From Parcubacteria group bacterium (lineage in GTDB: Bacteria; Patescibacteriota; Minisyncoccia; Phycocordibacterales; JABMOB01), in NCBI GenBank assembly GCA_013204345.1, contig JABMOB010000002.1, forward strand, positions 1-53,980: a stretch of 53,980 nt of DNA. The letters are read 5' to 3'. How positions within the stretch are numbered: position 1 is the stretch's first letter; the number at the start of each line of letters is the position of its first letter. Positions 17,705 to 26,787 of this stretch are shown piece after piece. The notes below the pieces were generated by a model. That model did no database searches. It was given only the letters and a program-made list of their open reading frames with translations, and was not told the origin of the DNA. The position numbers and the translations under genes were made by a program.

Positions 17705-18679
17705 TCATCGAAATTGAATGACTTTCTCGGCAATCGTTCGAAACGTATTGCACAAAGAAGAATGTTCAATCTGATGATTCATAGAAAGGAGACGAGTCAA
17801 AGCTTCTGGATCGTCGATAAACACCTTGTTGCAGTAAAGCATATCCGGAGTAAGGGGCGGGACTTCTATCACAATAGGATACGCACCCATCATAGATTGT
17901 ATTATCTTCATTGTTCGCTCAAAAAGCTTTTTAGCTTCAGGAACACCGCTATCAGGATTTTCATAGGTCTCCAAGAGAACCATATCCCCAAGAAGAAACA
18001 TTGCCAAATACAATGGGTAATACCACGATGCCGGAGGTCTGTATGTGTCATCAGCATTATCCACACCATCCATAAGAGAGTCTCTAACGTCATAACCATC
18101 AACGTTTTTATAGACAAACGACGGTCTTTTGGTAGATTTGGCTAAACATTCAGCATGAAACAGAGACAGGTCAGGACAAAGATAGTCGGGTCCAAAAACA
18201 GATGCCCGCAAACCATTGTGGTAACTAATTAGATCTTTCCCATATTTTGTTTGAATACAAGAAAGAACTCTACCGGACAATTTGTCACTACTTTCAGCCG
18301 CCACATTATCAACATTGACAACGAAGTTACCTTTTTTAGACCAATATGTCCACGGCACCTTTATACGAGCTCGCTTGTCGTGATTCTCAAATACAAACTT
18401 ATCACGAACAAACTGAAGTGTTATAGGTTTCAAACCCAAAAGATTAGAACCGATATACACAGCGATATCTTCGGTGCAAATAGAAGCAATTTGTCTAGCG
18501 AGAATACTGCACACCACACCATTCTTACAAAATGGAGTGTGTTTTTCCACAATTCGAGAAAAGTCCTGCAAACCATAGGCTTTATGGGCCCATTCATCAA
18601 GGCGCTCACGAATTTTTTCTTTAATAGAACGTCTTTCCACCAAAACACTTTCAAGCGCATCTACAGTCCTGATATACAT
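17705..18679 (-). CDS. hypothetical protein
   Basis: 324-aa ORF directly after 18682-18963 on the same strand, with SD and terminator; no family recognised. Confidence 0.6.
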   Translation of the reverse strand: MYIRTVDALESVLVERRSIKEKIRERLDEWAHKAYGLQDFSRIVEKHTPFCKNGVVCSILARQIASICTEDIAVYIGSNLLGLKPITLQFVRDKFVFENHDKRARIKVPWTYWSKKGNFVVNVDNVAAESSDKLSGRVLSCIQTKYGKDLISYHNGLRASVFGPDYLCPDLSLFHAECLAKSTKRPSFVYKNVDGYDVRDSLMDGVDNADDTYRPPASWYYPLYLAMFLLGDMVLLETYENPDSGVPEAKKLFERTMKIIQSMMGAYPIVIEVPPLTPDMLYCNKVFIDDPEALTRLLSMNHQIEHSSLCNTFRTIAEKVIQFR

Positions 18680-18681
18680 GA

Positions 18682-18963
18682 TCAGTTTCCTTTTGTAAGT
18701 TGTTCCAATAAGAGTTTTCGAAATTGAACACGTTCACTATCTGTGAGTTCCATTTTCTTTTTCAACACAGTTGAGACATAAAGCACGTTCTCCTTTTCAA
18801 AGACATCCACAATATGCAAACCCGTCTCGCCATTTCTATCGACGATTTTACAAATCGCCCGCGTCTCGCTGACGAGATTTTCCAATCGACTTTTTCCCTC
18901 TTTTGTGTGTGCTACCTGTATGTAGATTTCACGAAAACAATACTGAATCAAAAAACGATCCAT
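18682..18963 (-). CDS. small hypothetical protein
   Basis: 93 aa; preceded by AAAGGAG SD and 5'-UTR hairpin ACCAGCTTTTC/GGAAAGCTGGT; coupled to the 17705 ORF. Confidence 0.6.
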   Translation of the reverse strand: MDRFLIQYCFREIYIQVAHTKEGKSRLENLVSETRAICKIVDRNGETGLHIVDVFEKENVLYVSTVLKKKMELTDSERVQFRKLLLEQLTKGN

Positions 18964-19339
18964 TTATTCTCCTTTCAAAGAACTACCAGCTTTCCCCTAT
19001 TGAAAAGCTGGTATGTAGTTTGGGAAGAATTATTTCCAATACACAAATCAGCCCTCCAAGTAGGAAGATGTATAGTGCGCCCAATGCCAATATGAGATTT
19101 TTATGATTTGTATTTTAGATTGATTTTTTTTCATTTATTTTAATTAGTTAATAAAACAAAACACCCCTCTTAGTTCGAAGGGTGTTTTTGATTAAAGATA
19201 TGTGTCCTGTTTAGATAGATTTAGCAGACGCACCAATAACCCCCTTCGTATGAGAAGTGGTTATAATGCCAGTTATTCAATGTTATGGCTGTCTTTTTCA
19301 TTACTTATTTATACTACTACATACCCAAATCCTGTCAAC

Positions 19340-19413
19340 CTACTTCACCGCATTCAATTCCACGTAGAAAGTGGAGCCTTTGCCAGCAACGGTGGATTCT
19401 ACCCAGATTTTAC
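19340..19413 (-). pseudogene. C-terminal remnant of a histidine kinase HATPase domain
   Basis: Minus-strand SKIWVESTVAGKGSTFYVELNAVK*, matching KIWVESEGQGKGSTFFVEFPAKK* of the intact kinase. Confidence 0.75.
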
Positions 19414-19447
19414 TGTTTCAACATACTCTCCAATTGCGATTGCCTGA

Positions 19448-20134
19448 CTAAAGTTTCTTCATGTAAGCAAGCCAATAATTTCTTTTATATGACTGCCTAT
19501 TAAACTGAGCATAGTTTGTCTTTTTGATAAGTTTCTGTATTTCAAAATACTTAGAATACACAACGACAAAATCGTCACGAGAAAAGACTCTTTCGGTAAG
19601 ATTCATATCTTTATTAATATAAGTATCATATTCTGAACCTGGGCTCTGCCGAAGTAGATTTTTTGCATTCTTATCTCCATCCTTACACAAAGCACGTACA
19701 AAAAAATGTCCATTTACCTTTAATACTCGATGAACTTCTTTCAGATAAATTTCTCGCTCTCTCTCATTAAGAGAATTGGATGACATAACATCTACAATCA
19801 AATCAAAATATCCATCATCAAAATGGTACGGAGCTCCTATATCTCCCATCTTATAATCAACCTTAATGTTCGTTTCTTCCGCTCGAGAAATAGCTAATTT
19901 AATAGCGACTAATGAGATTTCAAGACCAATAACGTTATTACCCATCTGCGCTAAATAATTTGCATTTTTACCATTCCCTGACCCTAGATCAAGAATATTC
20001 AAATTCTCTACAAGCACTTCCTCGTCTTTTCTGAGGAACTTAATATATTTTCTAAGATCACCCCTCGGCTCTTCTCCTATTTTCAAAAGTTGAGGATTCT
20101 TATATTCTCGTTCCCACGCATCTCTTTGGGGCAT
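19448..20134 (-). CDS. class I SAM-dependent methyltransferase
   Basis: NILDLGSGNGKNANYLAQMGNNVIGLEIS ... DLIVDVMSSNSL ... VLKVNGHFFVRA. Confidence 0.85.
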   Translation of the reverse strand: MPQRDAWEREYKNPQLLKIGEEPRGDLRKYIKFLRKDEEVLVENLNILDLGSGNGKNANYLAQMGNNVIGLEISLVAIKLAISRAEETNIKVDYKMGDIGAPYHFDDGYFDLIVDVMSSNSLNEREREIYLKEVHRVLKVNGHFFVRALCKDGDKNAKNLLRQSPGSEYDTYINKDMNLTERVFSRDDFVVVYSKYFEIQKLIKKTNYAQFNRQSYKRNYWLAYMKKL

Positions 20135-20265
20135 AATTTTAATGATTACTATGGTTTGAAAAGTAAGCCTCTCAACTTACCCGAGTTTACCCTGTTGCGA
20201 GCCCTTCCTTATAGTCAGCTGTGCCGTCTATTAGGACTTGCCTGCGACAGTGATTTGACCATTAC

Positions 20266-21885
20266 TTACTTTTTTGCAGGGAATTCCACAAAGAAAGTAG
20301 AGCCTTTGCCTTGACCTTCGGATTCCACCCAGATTTTACCTCCATTTGCTTCTACAATACCTTTAGCGAAGTATAGGCCATAACCGGTCGAGCTGACGTT
20401 AACTTTGACAGAATCTTTGCCACGACCACCTTCTGTGAATAGATGTGTTTTGTCCTCCGGAGTAATCCCTACACCTGTATCTTTAAACGAGAAAATAACC
20501 CTTCCATCAGTTCGCAACAAAGCAACCTTCAATCCACCGGTCGGTGTGTATCTTATAGAATTGTCTATCAAATTTCTAACGACATGTTTTGCAATCTGAT
20601 CCTGATCACCCACAACAGTAAAATCAGCACCTTCAGGAATATTCGTTTCAACAGAAAGTCCTTTTTCTTCGGCATCCGCTTTCAAATCAGAAACTATTTC
20701 CAAAACTGAAGTTTTCATATCAAACGGCTTCATGTCCATTTTCATTTTACCGTTCTTCAAGTCAGACGAGCTCAAAATATTCATAACCATATCTACCGCC
20801 TTTTTGGTATCTTTGTCGGCAACTTTCACAATATCTTTAACTTCTACCGGCACATCACCATAATCCCCTTCCAAAATTCCGCCAAAAACAGCTCTTCCTT
20901 TACCCAAAGCACCTTTAACCTCGTGACTAATGAAGTGTACGAGGCTCTTCAACTGCTCTGCCAACATTTCAATCTTTTCTCGTTGTTCTATCTCCTTTTT
21001 GACACTGTGAATCAAGTTGAGTCCAATGAATCCAGTCAAAATCAATGTGATGGCAACAAGAATTTGGTTTGTGCTATTTTGTATAAAGAAAAATTCTGAA
21101 CCGATAACAATAACCAAAGAAACAACAAGCGCTTGTGCACCAATCAATTTAACACTGAACGCCCTGAACTTAACGATCATATAAACAAGAAACGCCATGA
21201 ATACAGGCATACCGAACAAACCATACTGTAGAATTTTCCAATTGTCAGGATTATCAGGGTTGACCAATGATGCAATACTACCTATCAAATTGCTCCCGGA
21301 AAAGGAAAAAGAGAAAAAGAGAACACCTATGGCAAAAAGCATAACCTGACTTCTTTTTGGCTTGACCGATTTCACCATCTTCCTTATCAGGTATGTAAAG
21401 AGAAACAGAAAATTAAATACTTCTATGAAATAGAAATAATTTATAAGTGGTCCTTGTTGAGATTCGCAATTGGCAACATTGAAGCCGTATAAATTAAGTT
21501 GTGTGGGAATTAAAACAGCAAACGATAATAATATAAAACCAAAAAGCAACTTGGCCCAAAAAGGAGGAGTTTTTTTGTCAAGAAAGCTGTATGCAAAATA
21601 TAAGACTGCCATAGAAATAGAAATCTCAACAAGATTTACTATAGACCAGAAAAACATCACCATTCTACTGTCCGGGCTTACCCAAATAATTATGTCACTA
21701 GCCACCCATATTGAAAAAAGAATTCCGATTACCAACAAAAGTCTTGAGGCAAAAAGTTTCCTGTTGTTCGTAAAAACAAAAATACCTAATATCAAACAGA
21801 TAACGGCCGTTGGTATATGAGAATAATAAAGTAAATGGGGAATATCGAAGTAACAAATTTGTATATTTGAAATAAGGTTATACAT
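20266..21885 (-). CDS. membrane sensor histidine kinase (no adjacent response regulator)
   Basis: N-terminal multi-TM region; HFISHEVKGALGKGRAVFGG; NLIDNSIRYTPTGG; FKDTGVGITPEDKTHLF. Confidence 0.9.
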   Translation of the reverse strand: MYNLISNIQICYFDIPHLLYYSHIPTAVICLILGIFVFTNNRKLFASRLLLVIGILFSIWVASDIIIWVSPDSRMVMFFWSIVNLVEISISMAVLYFAYSFLDKKTPPFWAKLLFGFILLSFAVLIPTQLNLYGFNVANCESQQGPLINYFYFIEVFNFLFLFTYLIRKMVKSVKPKRSQVMLFAIGVLFFSFSFSGSNLIGSIASLVNPDNPDNWKILQYGLFGMPVFMAFLVYMIVKFRAFSVKLIGAQALVVSLVIVIGSEFFFIQNSTNQILVAITLILTGFIGLNLIHSVKKEIEQREKIEMLAEQLKSLVHFISHEVKGALGKGRAVFGGILEGDYGDVPVEVKDIVKVADKDTKKAVDMVMNILSSSDLKNGKMKMDMKPFDMKTSVLEIVSDLKADAEEKGLSVETNIPEGADFTVVGDQDQIAKHVVRNLIDNSIRYTPTGGLKVALLRTDGRVIFSFKDTGVGITPEDKTHLFTEGGRGKDSVKVNVSSTGYGLYFAKGIVEANGGKIWVESEGQGKGSTFFVEFPAKK

Positions 21886-21891
21886 AATATT

Positions 21892-22785
21892 TTATTCGTA
21901 AAAAGATAATTTACCCTTATCTTTCAACAACTTATAAGAAATAATATCGTAAGATAATTGAGCTGCGGCATATTGTGTCAATACATCATCCTTTATCGGA
22001 GATACTTCTACAATATCAGCTCCGACCAAATCCCTACTTTTAATCAAAGATCTGATCAGTTTCCTGGTGTAATGCCATTCCAGACCACCCGGAACTGGCG
22101 TACCAGTAGCCGGCATATGTGCTGGGTCTAAACCATCGACATCTATAGTTAAATAAACCTTTTTTGTTTTTATCGAATCTATTATAGATTTTATACTATG
22201 TTTTTTGCCTCTTCCCCATTCAAAAACTTTTAAGTTATTTTTCTTTATAAACTTGCTATCAAAAATAGAATACGTCCTAATCCCAACCTGAACAGATTTA
22301 AAACCCAATTCACAACCCCTTCTCATTGTAGAAGCATGGCTAAACTTGTCAGATGTTTTCTTGTAATCATATGTGCTATCTCTTAAATCAGGATGAGCAT
22401 CAATCTGTAAAATGGTCACGTCAGAGGGTTTGTGCAATTTAGAAATTCCAAAAAACGAGCCTATAGACACCGAATGATCTCCGCCCAACAACACAATAAA
22501 CTTATCGCTATGATTAGTATAAAAATCTTGTATTTTCTGAACCATTTTATCTGGAGATAATTTATTTAACCCCTTCAAATCATGGTGAAAAATTTTTAAA
22601 CTTCTAAAAGACTCCTCTTGCAAAAATCTGTCAAAAAACTCCAGATTACCATGTAAACATTCAACAATTGCATGCGGTCCGTTTTCCGCACCAGACCTAT
22701 AGGTAAACGAATGACCGTATGGAGCACTTAAAACTACTACTTCAGCTTCTTTTATATTTTTACAATTTATTATGGATTCAATCAT
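21892..22785 (-). CDS. agmatinase/arginase-family ureohydrolase
   Basis: LLGGDHSVSIGSFFG, LQIDAHPDLRDSTYD, LTIDVDGLDPAHMPATGTPVPGGLEW. Confidence 0.9.
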   Translation of the reverse strand: MIESIINCKNIKEAEVVVLSAPYGHSFTYRSGAENGPHAIVECLHGNLEFFDRFLQEESFRSLKIFHHDLKGLNKLSPDKMVQKIQDFYTNHSDKFIVLLGGDHSVSIGSFFGISKLHKPSDVTILQIDAHPDLRDSTYDYKKTSDKFSHASTMRRGCELGFKSVQVGIRTYSIFDSKFIKKNNLKVFEWGRGKKHSIKSIIDSIKTKKVYLTIDVDGLDPAHMPATGTPVPGGLEWHYTRKLIRSLIKSRDLVGADIVEVSPIKDDVLTQYAAAQLSYDIISYKLLKDKGKLSFYE

Positions 22786-22796
22786 TATATAATATC

Positions 22797-23159
22797 CTAA
22801 TTAACCGGCGTTGCTGTGGAACACTCTTCTCCGTCTGATATATTATCTGGCGTACAATAAGTAACGGTACAATCTATTTCTCCACTTTTACAAACAAGAG
22901 CGTCACAACTAGAATCTGCTGGATCACAAAGACTCACATTAAATGCCTTCTTCGTTACAACTTTATAATAATCTATATTAGTGGAACAATCTGAGTCTTC
23001 ACATGGTATATAAAAACAAGACTCTGTTTCTGGATCACAACTTGCATCTGCTGTTATTAGATAATCTTCCTCGATAACATACCTATAAAACGTGTAGCCA
23101 ATAGCGACAAGGGCAACTAAAAGTATAACCGCTAGTAATATTTTTGACTTTTTGTCCAT
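22797..23159 (-). CDS. single-TM anchored Cys-rich exported protein
   Basis: MDKKSKILLAVILLVALVAIGYTFYRYVI signal/TM; repeated C-pairs (CDPETESCF, CEDSDC, CDPADSSCDALVC). Confidence 0.6.
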   Translation of the reverse strand: MDKKSKILLAVILLVALVAIGYTFYRYVIEEDYLITADASCDPETESCFYIPCEDSDCSTNIDYYKVVTKKAFNVSLCDPADSSCDALVCKSGEIDCTVTYCTPDNISDGEECSTATPVN

Positions 23160-23238
23160 TTGATTATTATAACAATAATTACAATGTATTCACAGAAAAT
23201 ATGAAAAGAAATAAATTAACTTTTTTCTCCATACTCTT

Positions 23239-23589
23239 TTATTCTACCACAAAATCCCCCGCTGGTGGGAAATTTTCCAAATCAACTAAAACCTTTGGAA
23301 AATTAGGTTTTTCTAGGTTCTCCCTTAAGATTGTTTTATGATATAAATCTATAGGTTCAGTAGATTTTTCCAAAACTTCAAATACTTTTTTAATATCTAT
23401 ACATTTCATCACATAGAACAAATAGTTTTCACCCTGCTGGCAATCAATAAAAGCGCTCTCAAATATTACACCCTCTTTTTTTAATGTTTGTAAAGCCTCA
23501 TCTTGTCTAGAATTTATGACTCCAGCCCATTCTTCGATTTTTTTAAGCGAGCCTTCTTTTATTTTATATTTTGCAATAAATGTTTTCAT
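23239..23589 (-). CDS. DUF6176-like protein
   Basis: KIKEGSLKKIEEWAGVINSRQDEALQTLKKEGVIFESAFI ... YFYVMKCIDIKKVFE-type pattern. Confidence 0.55.
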   Translation of the reverse strand: MKTFIAKYKIKEGSLKKIEEWAGVINSRQDEALQTLKKEGVIFESAFIDCQQGENYLFYVMKCIDIKKVFEVLEKSTEPIDLYHKTILRENLEKPNFPKVLVDLENFPPAGDFVVE

Positions 23590-23659
23590 ATATTTATTTT
23601 TATGGAAAAAAATGTGGTTCCGAAGGATAAGGCCTTTTCCATTTTAGAGTTAATGGGGT

Positions 23660-23753
23660 CAGCCACCATTTATACTCATCTTCTTCAAATCCTTCTTCGC
23701 AAAAACTCCCTTACCATATCTCTCCGTATCTCTAACCTCCAACTTAGGATTCA
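23660..23753 (-). pseudogene. N-terminal remnant of a SET-domain protein
   Basis: Minus strand NPKLEVRDTERYGKGVFAKKDLKKMSINGG*; GKGVFAKKDLKK resembles SET-domain starts. Confidence 0.5.
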
Positions 23754-23781
23754 CCCATACACTAAAATTTTAGTGTATGGG
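23754..23781. repeat. perfect 28-bp palindrome
   Basis: CCCATACACTAAAATTTTAGTGTATGGG. Confidence 0.85.
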
Positions 23782-23849
23782 CAGGTCCATGAAAACATCC
23801 GCTTTTTGGATTCCAATCCCCCATCAGAATTCTTTTCCTCATTCATTAT

Positions 23850-23900
23850 ATTTTTATTCTACCACAAAATTTACCGTTGGTGGGAAAGGTGGGAATTTTA
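23850..23900 (-). pseudogene. C-terminal remnant of a DUF6176-like paralogue
   Basis: Minus strand FPPTVNFVVE* versus FPPAGDFVVE* of the intact gene at 23239. Confidence 0.6.
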
Positions 23901-23903
23901 ACT

Positions 23904-23932
23904 TTGACAGCGACACAAGCGAGATGTAATCT
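23904..23932 (+). promoter_or_regulatory. putative promoter for ORF 24037
   Basis: TTGACA - 17 bp - TAATCT. Confidence 0.5.
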
Positions 23933-24036
23933 TATACATAAACACTCTTTCACAGTAATGTGTTGTGAAAAGTATGTTCTTTGCAAAAGAGATCGTTTCT
24001 CTCATTTTGGGTTAATCCCAGAAAGTTTGGTGTTTT

Positions 24037-24624
24037 ATGACTGCCACAAGCATGTTGGTTCCACCAATCAGAGTGGAAAGGGGTAATGTCGCACCCTCGT
24101 CTGCGATACCGGTTCAAGGGGTTCTCAGTGAGCTGATAATCCCCGCAGTACGGGGCGAGTACTACGCCTACTCCTCCGAATTCACGGGGGAACGACCTCT
24201 CTACGCACTTTTGAAGTGCAAAGCGAACAAAGCCCGCCCAATCCCGGACGCAGAGGAGCTTGGCCGTGAAGTCAACTTCCTCTTCCTGTTCGGTAGCCCG
24301 ACCCATATCCAAATCTATGCGATCAGGGAGGCGCACACTTCTGGTCTGCTAGGCAATTCCGTTAACGGTAAATTGTTTGGCGAAACGTGGATCGCACCTG
24401 CTGAAATCACAGCCGAAAAATTCTACGAGATCCGCTCGCGTAAAGACGTGACGGCGCTGGTGAAGACCTGCGAAACTGCGTGCTCGAAGCGCAAGGTGTC
24501 CATCGCCCTGAATCAGGGAGCGGTTGTCGCCATGATGACCGATGGTGGCAAGTACGGCCTATTTGTTGTGAAGGAAATCACATCAGCATCGATCAAGATC
24601 GATGCCTGTCACATTCTGCTGTAA
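24037..24624 (+). CDS. hypothetical protein (GC-richer than neighbours)
   Basis: 195-aa ORF with own promoter-like sequence and 3' hairpin CTGCCACCAAGG/CCTTGGTGGCAG; no family recognised. Confidence 0.6.
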   Translation: MTATSMLVPPIRVERGNVAPSSAIPVQGVLSELIIPAVRGEYYAYSSEFTGERPLYALLKCKANKARPIPDAEELGREVNFLFLFGSPTHIQIYAIREAHTSGLLGNSVNGKLFGETWIAPAEITAEKFYEIRSRKDVTALVKTCETACSKRKVSIALNQGAVVAMMTDGGKYGLFVVKEITSASIKIDACHILL

Positions 24625-24649
24625 ACCCGCACGACTCATCAACAACCTC

Positions 24650-24690
24650 TGCCACCAAGGGAACACTAACCTTGGTGGCAGATTTAATTT
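24650..24690 (+). terminator. terminator-like hairpin
   Basis: CTGCCACCAAGGgaacactaaCCTTGGTGGCAG followed by atttaattt. Confidence 0.7.
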
Positions 24691-24728
24691 AAGGACCAAA
24701 CATAAAATAGGTATATAATATATAAATT

Positions 24729-25715
24729 ATGAAAACAATTATTCCAGATAAATTAAAAGAGGGTGATAAAGTTATGGTGGTAGCACCTTCTGATTCTCTT
24801 AGTCTTATTTCTAAAGAAACAAGACTTATTGCAGATGAAAGATTTAGTAGAATTGGCCTGGAGTTATCTTTTGCCAAAAATGTTAATGAGCTGGATGAAT
24901 TTGATTCTTCGAGTATTGAATCGAGGGTCAGTGATTTACACAAAGCTTTTTCGGATAAAAATGTAAAAGGGGTATTTGCTGTAATTGGAGGTTTTAATTG
25001 CAACCAGCTTTTGCGTTATTTAAATTGGGACCTAATAAAAAATAATCCGAAGGTTTTTATTGGTTATTCAGACACGACCGCGCTACAAAATGCCATATAT
25101 GCAAAAACTGGGTTGGTCACATACTCTGGGCCAGCATATGTCACGTTTGGTCAGAAACTTTATTTTGACTACACATTGGAATATTTTAAAAAATGTTTAC
25201 TCAGTGACAAAGAATTTGATATTTTACCTAGTGAATCATGGAGTGACGACAACTGGTACAGAGATCAGGATAATAGAAAGTTAATCAGGAATAATGGCTG
25301 GCTAGTTATTAATACCGGCAAAGCAAAAGGAACGATTCTTGGTGCAAATATCTGCACCCTTAATCTTCTCCAAGGAACAGAGTATCTCCCAAATATATCT
25401 AATTCTATTTTATTTTTGGAAGACGACGGTGAATCAAAGCTAACAAATTTTGATCGCGACTTACAATCTCTTATCCATCTTCCGAACTTCAATGAAGTAA
25501 AAGGTGTAGTTATAGGACGATTTCAAAACGCAAGTGAAGTAAAAACCGAGCAACTGAAAAAGATTATTAAATCAAAAAAAGAATTGGATCACATACCAGT
25601 ACTGGCAAATGTTGACTTCGGGCACACTGATCCCATGATTACTTTCCCCATAGGGGGAGAAGTCGAATTGACTGTATCTGACAAAAAATCGACGCTAAAA
25701 ATGGTCAAACATTGA
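24729..25715 (+). CDS. S66 family peptidase (LD-carboxypeptidase / MccF-like)
   Basis: LKEGDKVMVVAPSDSL ... VFAVIGGFNCNQLLRYLNWDLIKNNPKVFIGYSDTTALQNAIYAKTGLVTYSGP. Confidence 0.9.
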   Translation: MKTIIPDKLKEGDKVMVVAPSDSLSLISKETRLIADERFSRIGLELSFAKNVNELDEFDSSSIESRVSDLHKAFSDKNVKGVFAVIGGFNCNQLLRYLNWDLIKNNPKVFIGYSDTTALQNAIYAKTGLVTYSGPAYVTFGQKLYFDYTLEYFKKCLLSDKEFDILPSESWSDDNWYRDQDNRKLIRNNGWLVINTGKAKGTILGANICTLNLLQGTEYLPNISNSILFLEDDGESKLTNFDRDLQSLIHLPNFNEVKGVVIGRFQNASEVKTEQLKKIIKSKKELDHIPVLANVDFGHTDPMITFPIGGEVELTVSDKKSTLKMVKH

Positions 25716-25767
25716 TTAAGTAAACTGGTAAGGATAATGGAAACGAGTTTTTTAATTTTTAATAGAC

Positions 25768-26478
25768 ATGTCAAATCCGATAATTCAGTTGAAATTCGAT
25801 CAAAAACTAGACCTAGAGATGGGTTGGGAATTTTATTCGGACCAGGAATTTGGTGGTTGTAATTTTTGGAAAGAACGAGCATTAGCTCACCACCCAAAGC
25901 TTTCAGAAATTGAAATGGCCAAAAATCCACATCTTTTTTTAGATCAGTACATTTCTGAATTTTACAATATTCATTCTTCAGAGATGAATGGCCTTAGCCA
26001 AAAGACACCTTTGTATCTTAGTGAATCTCAAGATCTCTTTTTTGAATTGGTTGACAAGATATTTAATCATTACCCTTGGCCAAAAAAAGAGTTCGTCGGC
26101 ATCTTTTCAATTTTTGATTTTTGTCCGCGTTTTATAGATTCAGGCAGTTTCCAAATTTTTCTTTATGATAATCGCCGTATGCAACTTTTTACTATTTTCC
26201 ACGAAATGTTACATTTCATTTTTTATGCTTATGCTCAAAAAACTTTTCCGGAAAAGTTTACAAATTTAAATACTGATGAGGGTAAATTTTGGGATTTAGC
26301 AGAAATATTTAATGCTGTGATTCAAGATACGGATGATTTCATTAAACTCCACGGCAAAATAGAGGGTATTGGTTATCCAAACCACCAAGAAATGATTATT
26401 ACTGGTAAGGATTTATGGAAAAATAATCCTAATATTAATGGGTGGATTACTGAAATGATGAAAACTCTCTCAAAATAA
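25768..26478 (+). CDS. hypothetical protein with HExxH motif
   Basis: FTIFHEMLHFIFYAYAQK. Confidence 0.55.
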   Translation: MSNPIIQLKFDQKLDLEMGWEFYSDQEFGGCNFWKERALAHHPKLSEIEMAKNPHLFLDQYISEFYNIHSSEMNGLSQKTPLYLSESQDLFFELVDKIFNHYPWPKKEFVGIFSIFDFCPRFIDSGSFQIFLYDNRRMQLFTIFHEMLHFIFYAYAQKTFPEKFTNLNTDEGKFWDLAEIFNAVIQDTDDFIKLHGKIEGIGYPNHQEMIITGKDLWKNNPNINGWITEMMKTLSK

Positions 26479-26531
26479 ACGCAGCAAAAAATATGCAGAA
26501 CTATCTTACGTATTTGAAAATATTATTCGGC

Positions 26532-26759
26532 CTACAAATTGTCGCCAGAGGTCGTGTCAAGATTTTCCTCATCAATAACTGGAGTATCAGAAGCTTGTTC
26601 TCCACCGTCCGTTAGAGCTTCCTCATCAGTGACAACTTCTTCCTCGGTATTCACCACTTCAAAATCCTGTCTTATAACAGTCTTGTAAAAAGTGTAGCCG
26701 ATTGAAGCGACAGCAACGATTATTATGACCCATAACAATATCTTTGATTTTTTATCCAT
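26532..26759 (-). CDS. small single-TM acidic exported protein, paralogue of 22797
   Basis: MDKKSKILLWVIIIVAVASIGYTFYKTVIRQDFEV; N-terminus near-identical to the 22797 product. Confidence 0.6.
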   Translation of the reverse strand: MDKKSKILLWVIIIVAVASIGYTFYKTVIRQDFEVVNTEEEVVTDEEALTDGGEQASDTPVIDEENLDTTSGDNL

Positions 26760-26787
26760 TGTAGTGCTATTATGATTCTAATTATAT

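Noticed and set aside
20266-21885. Complete two-component system
   Set aside because: No response regulator with a receiver domain is adjacent in this window; only the kinase is supported.
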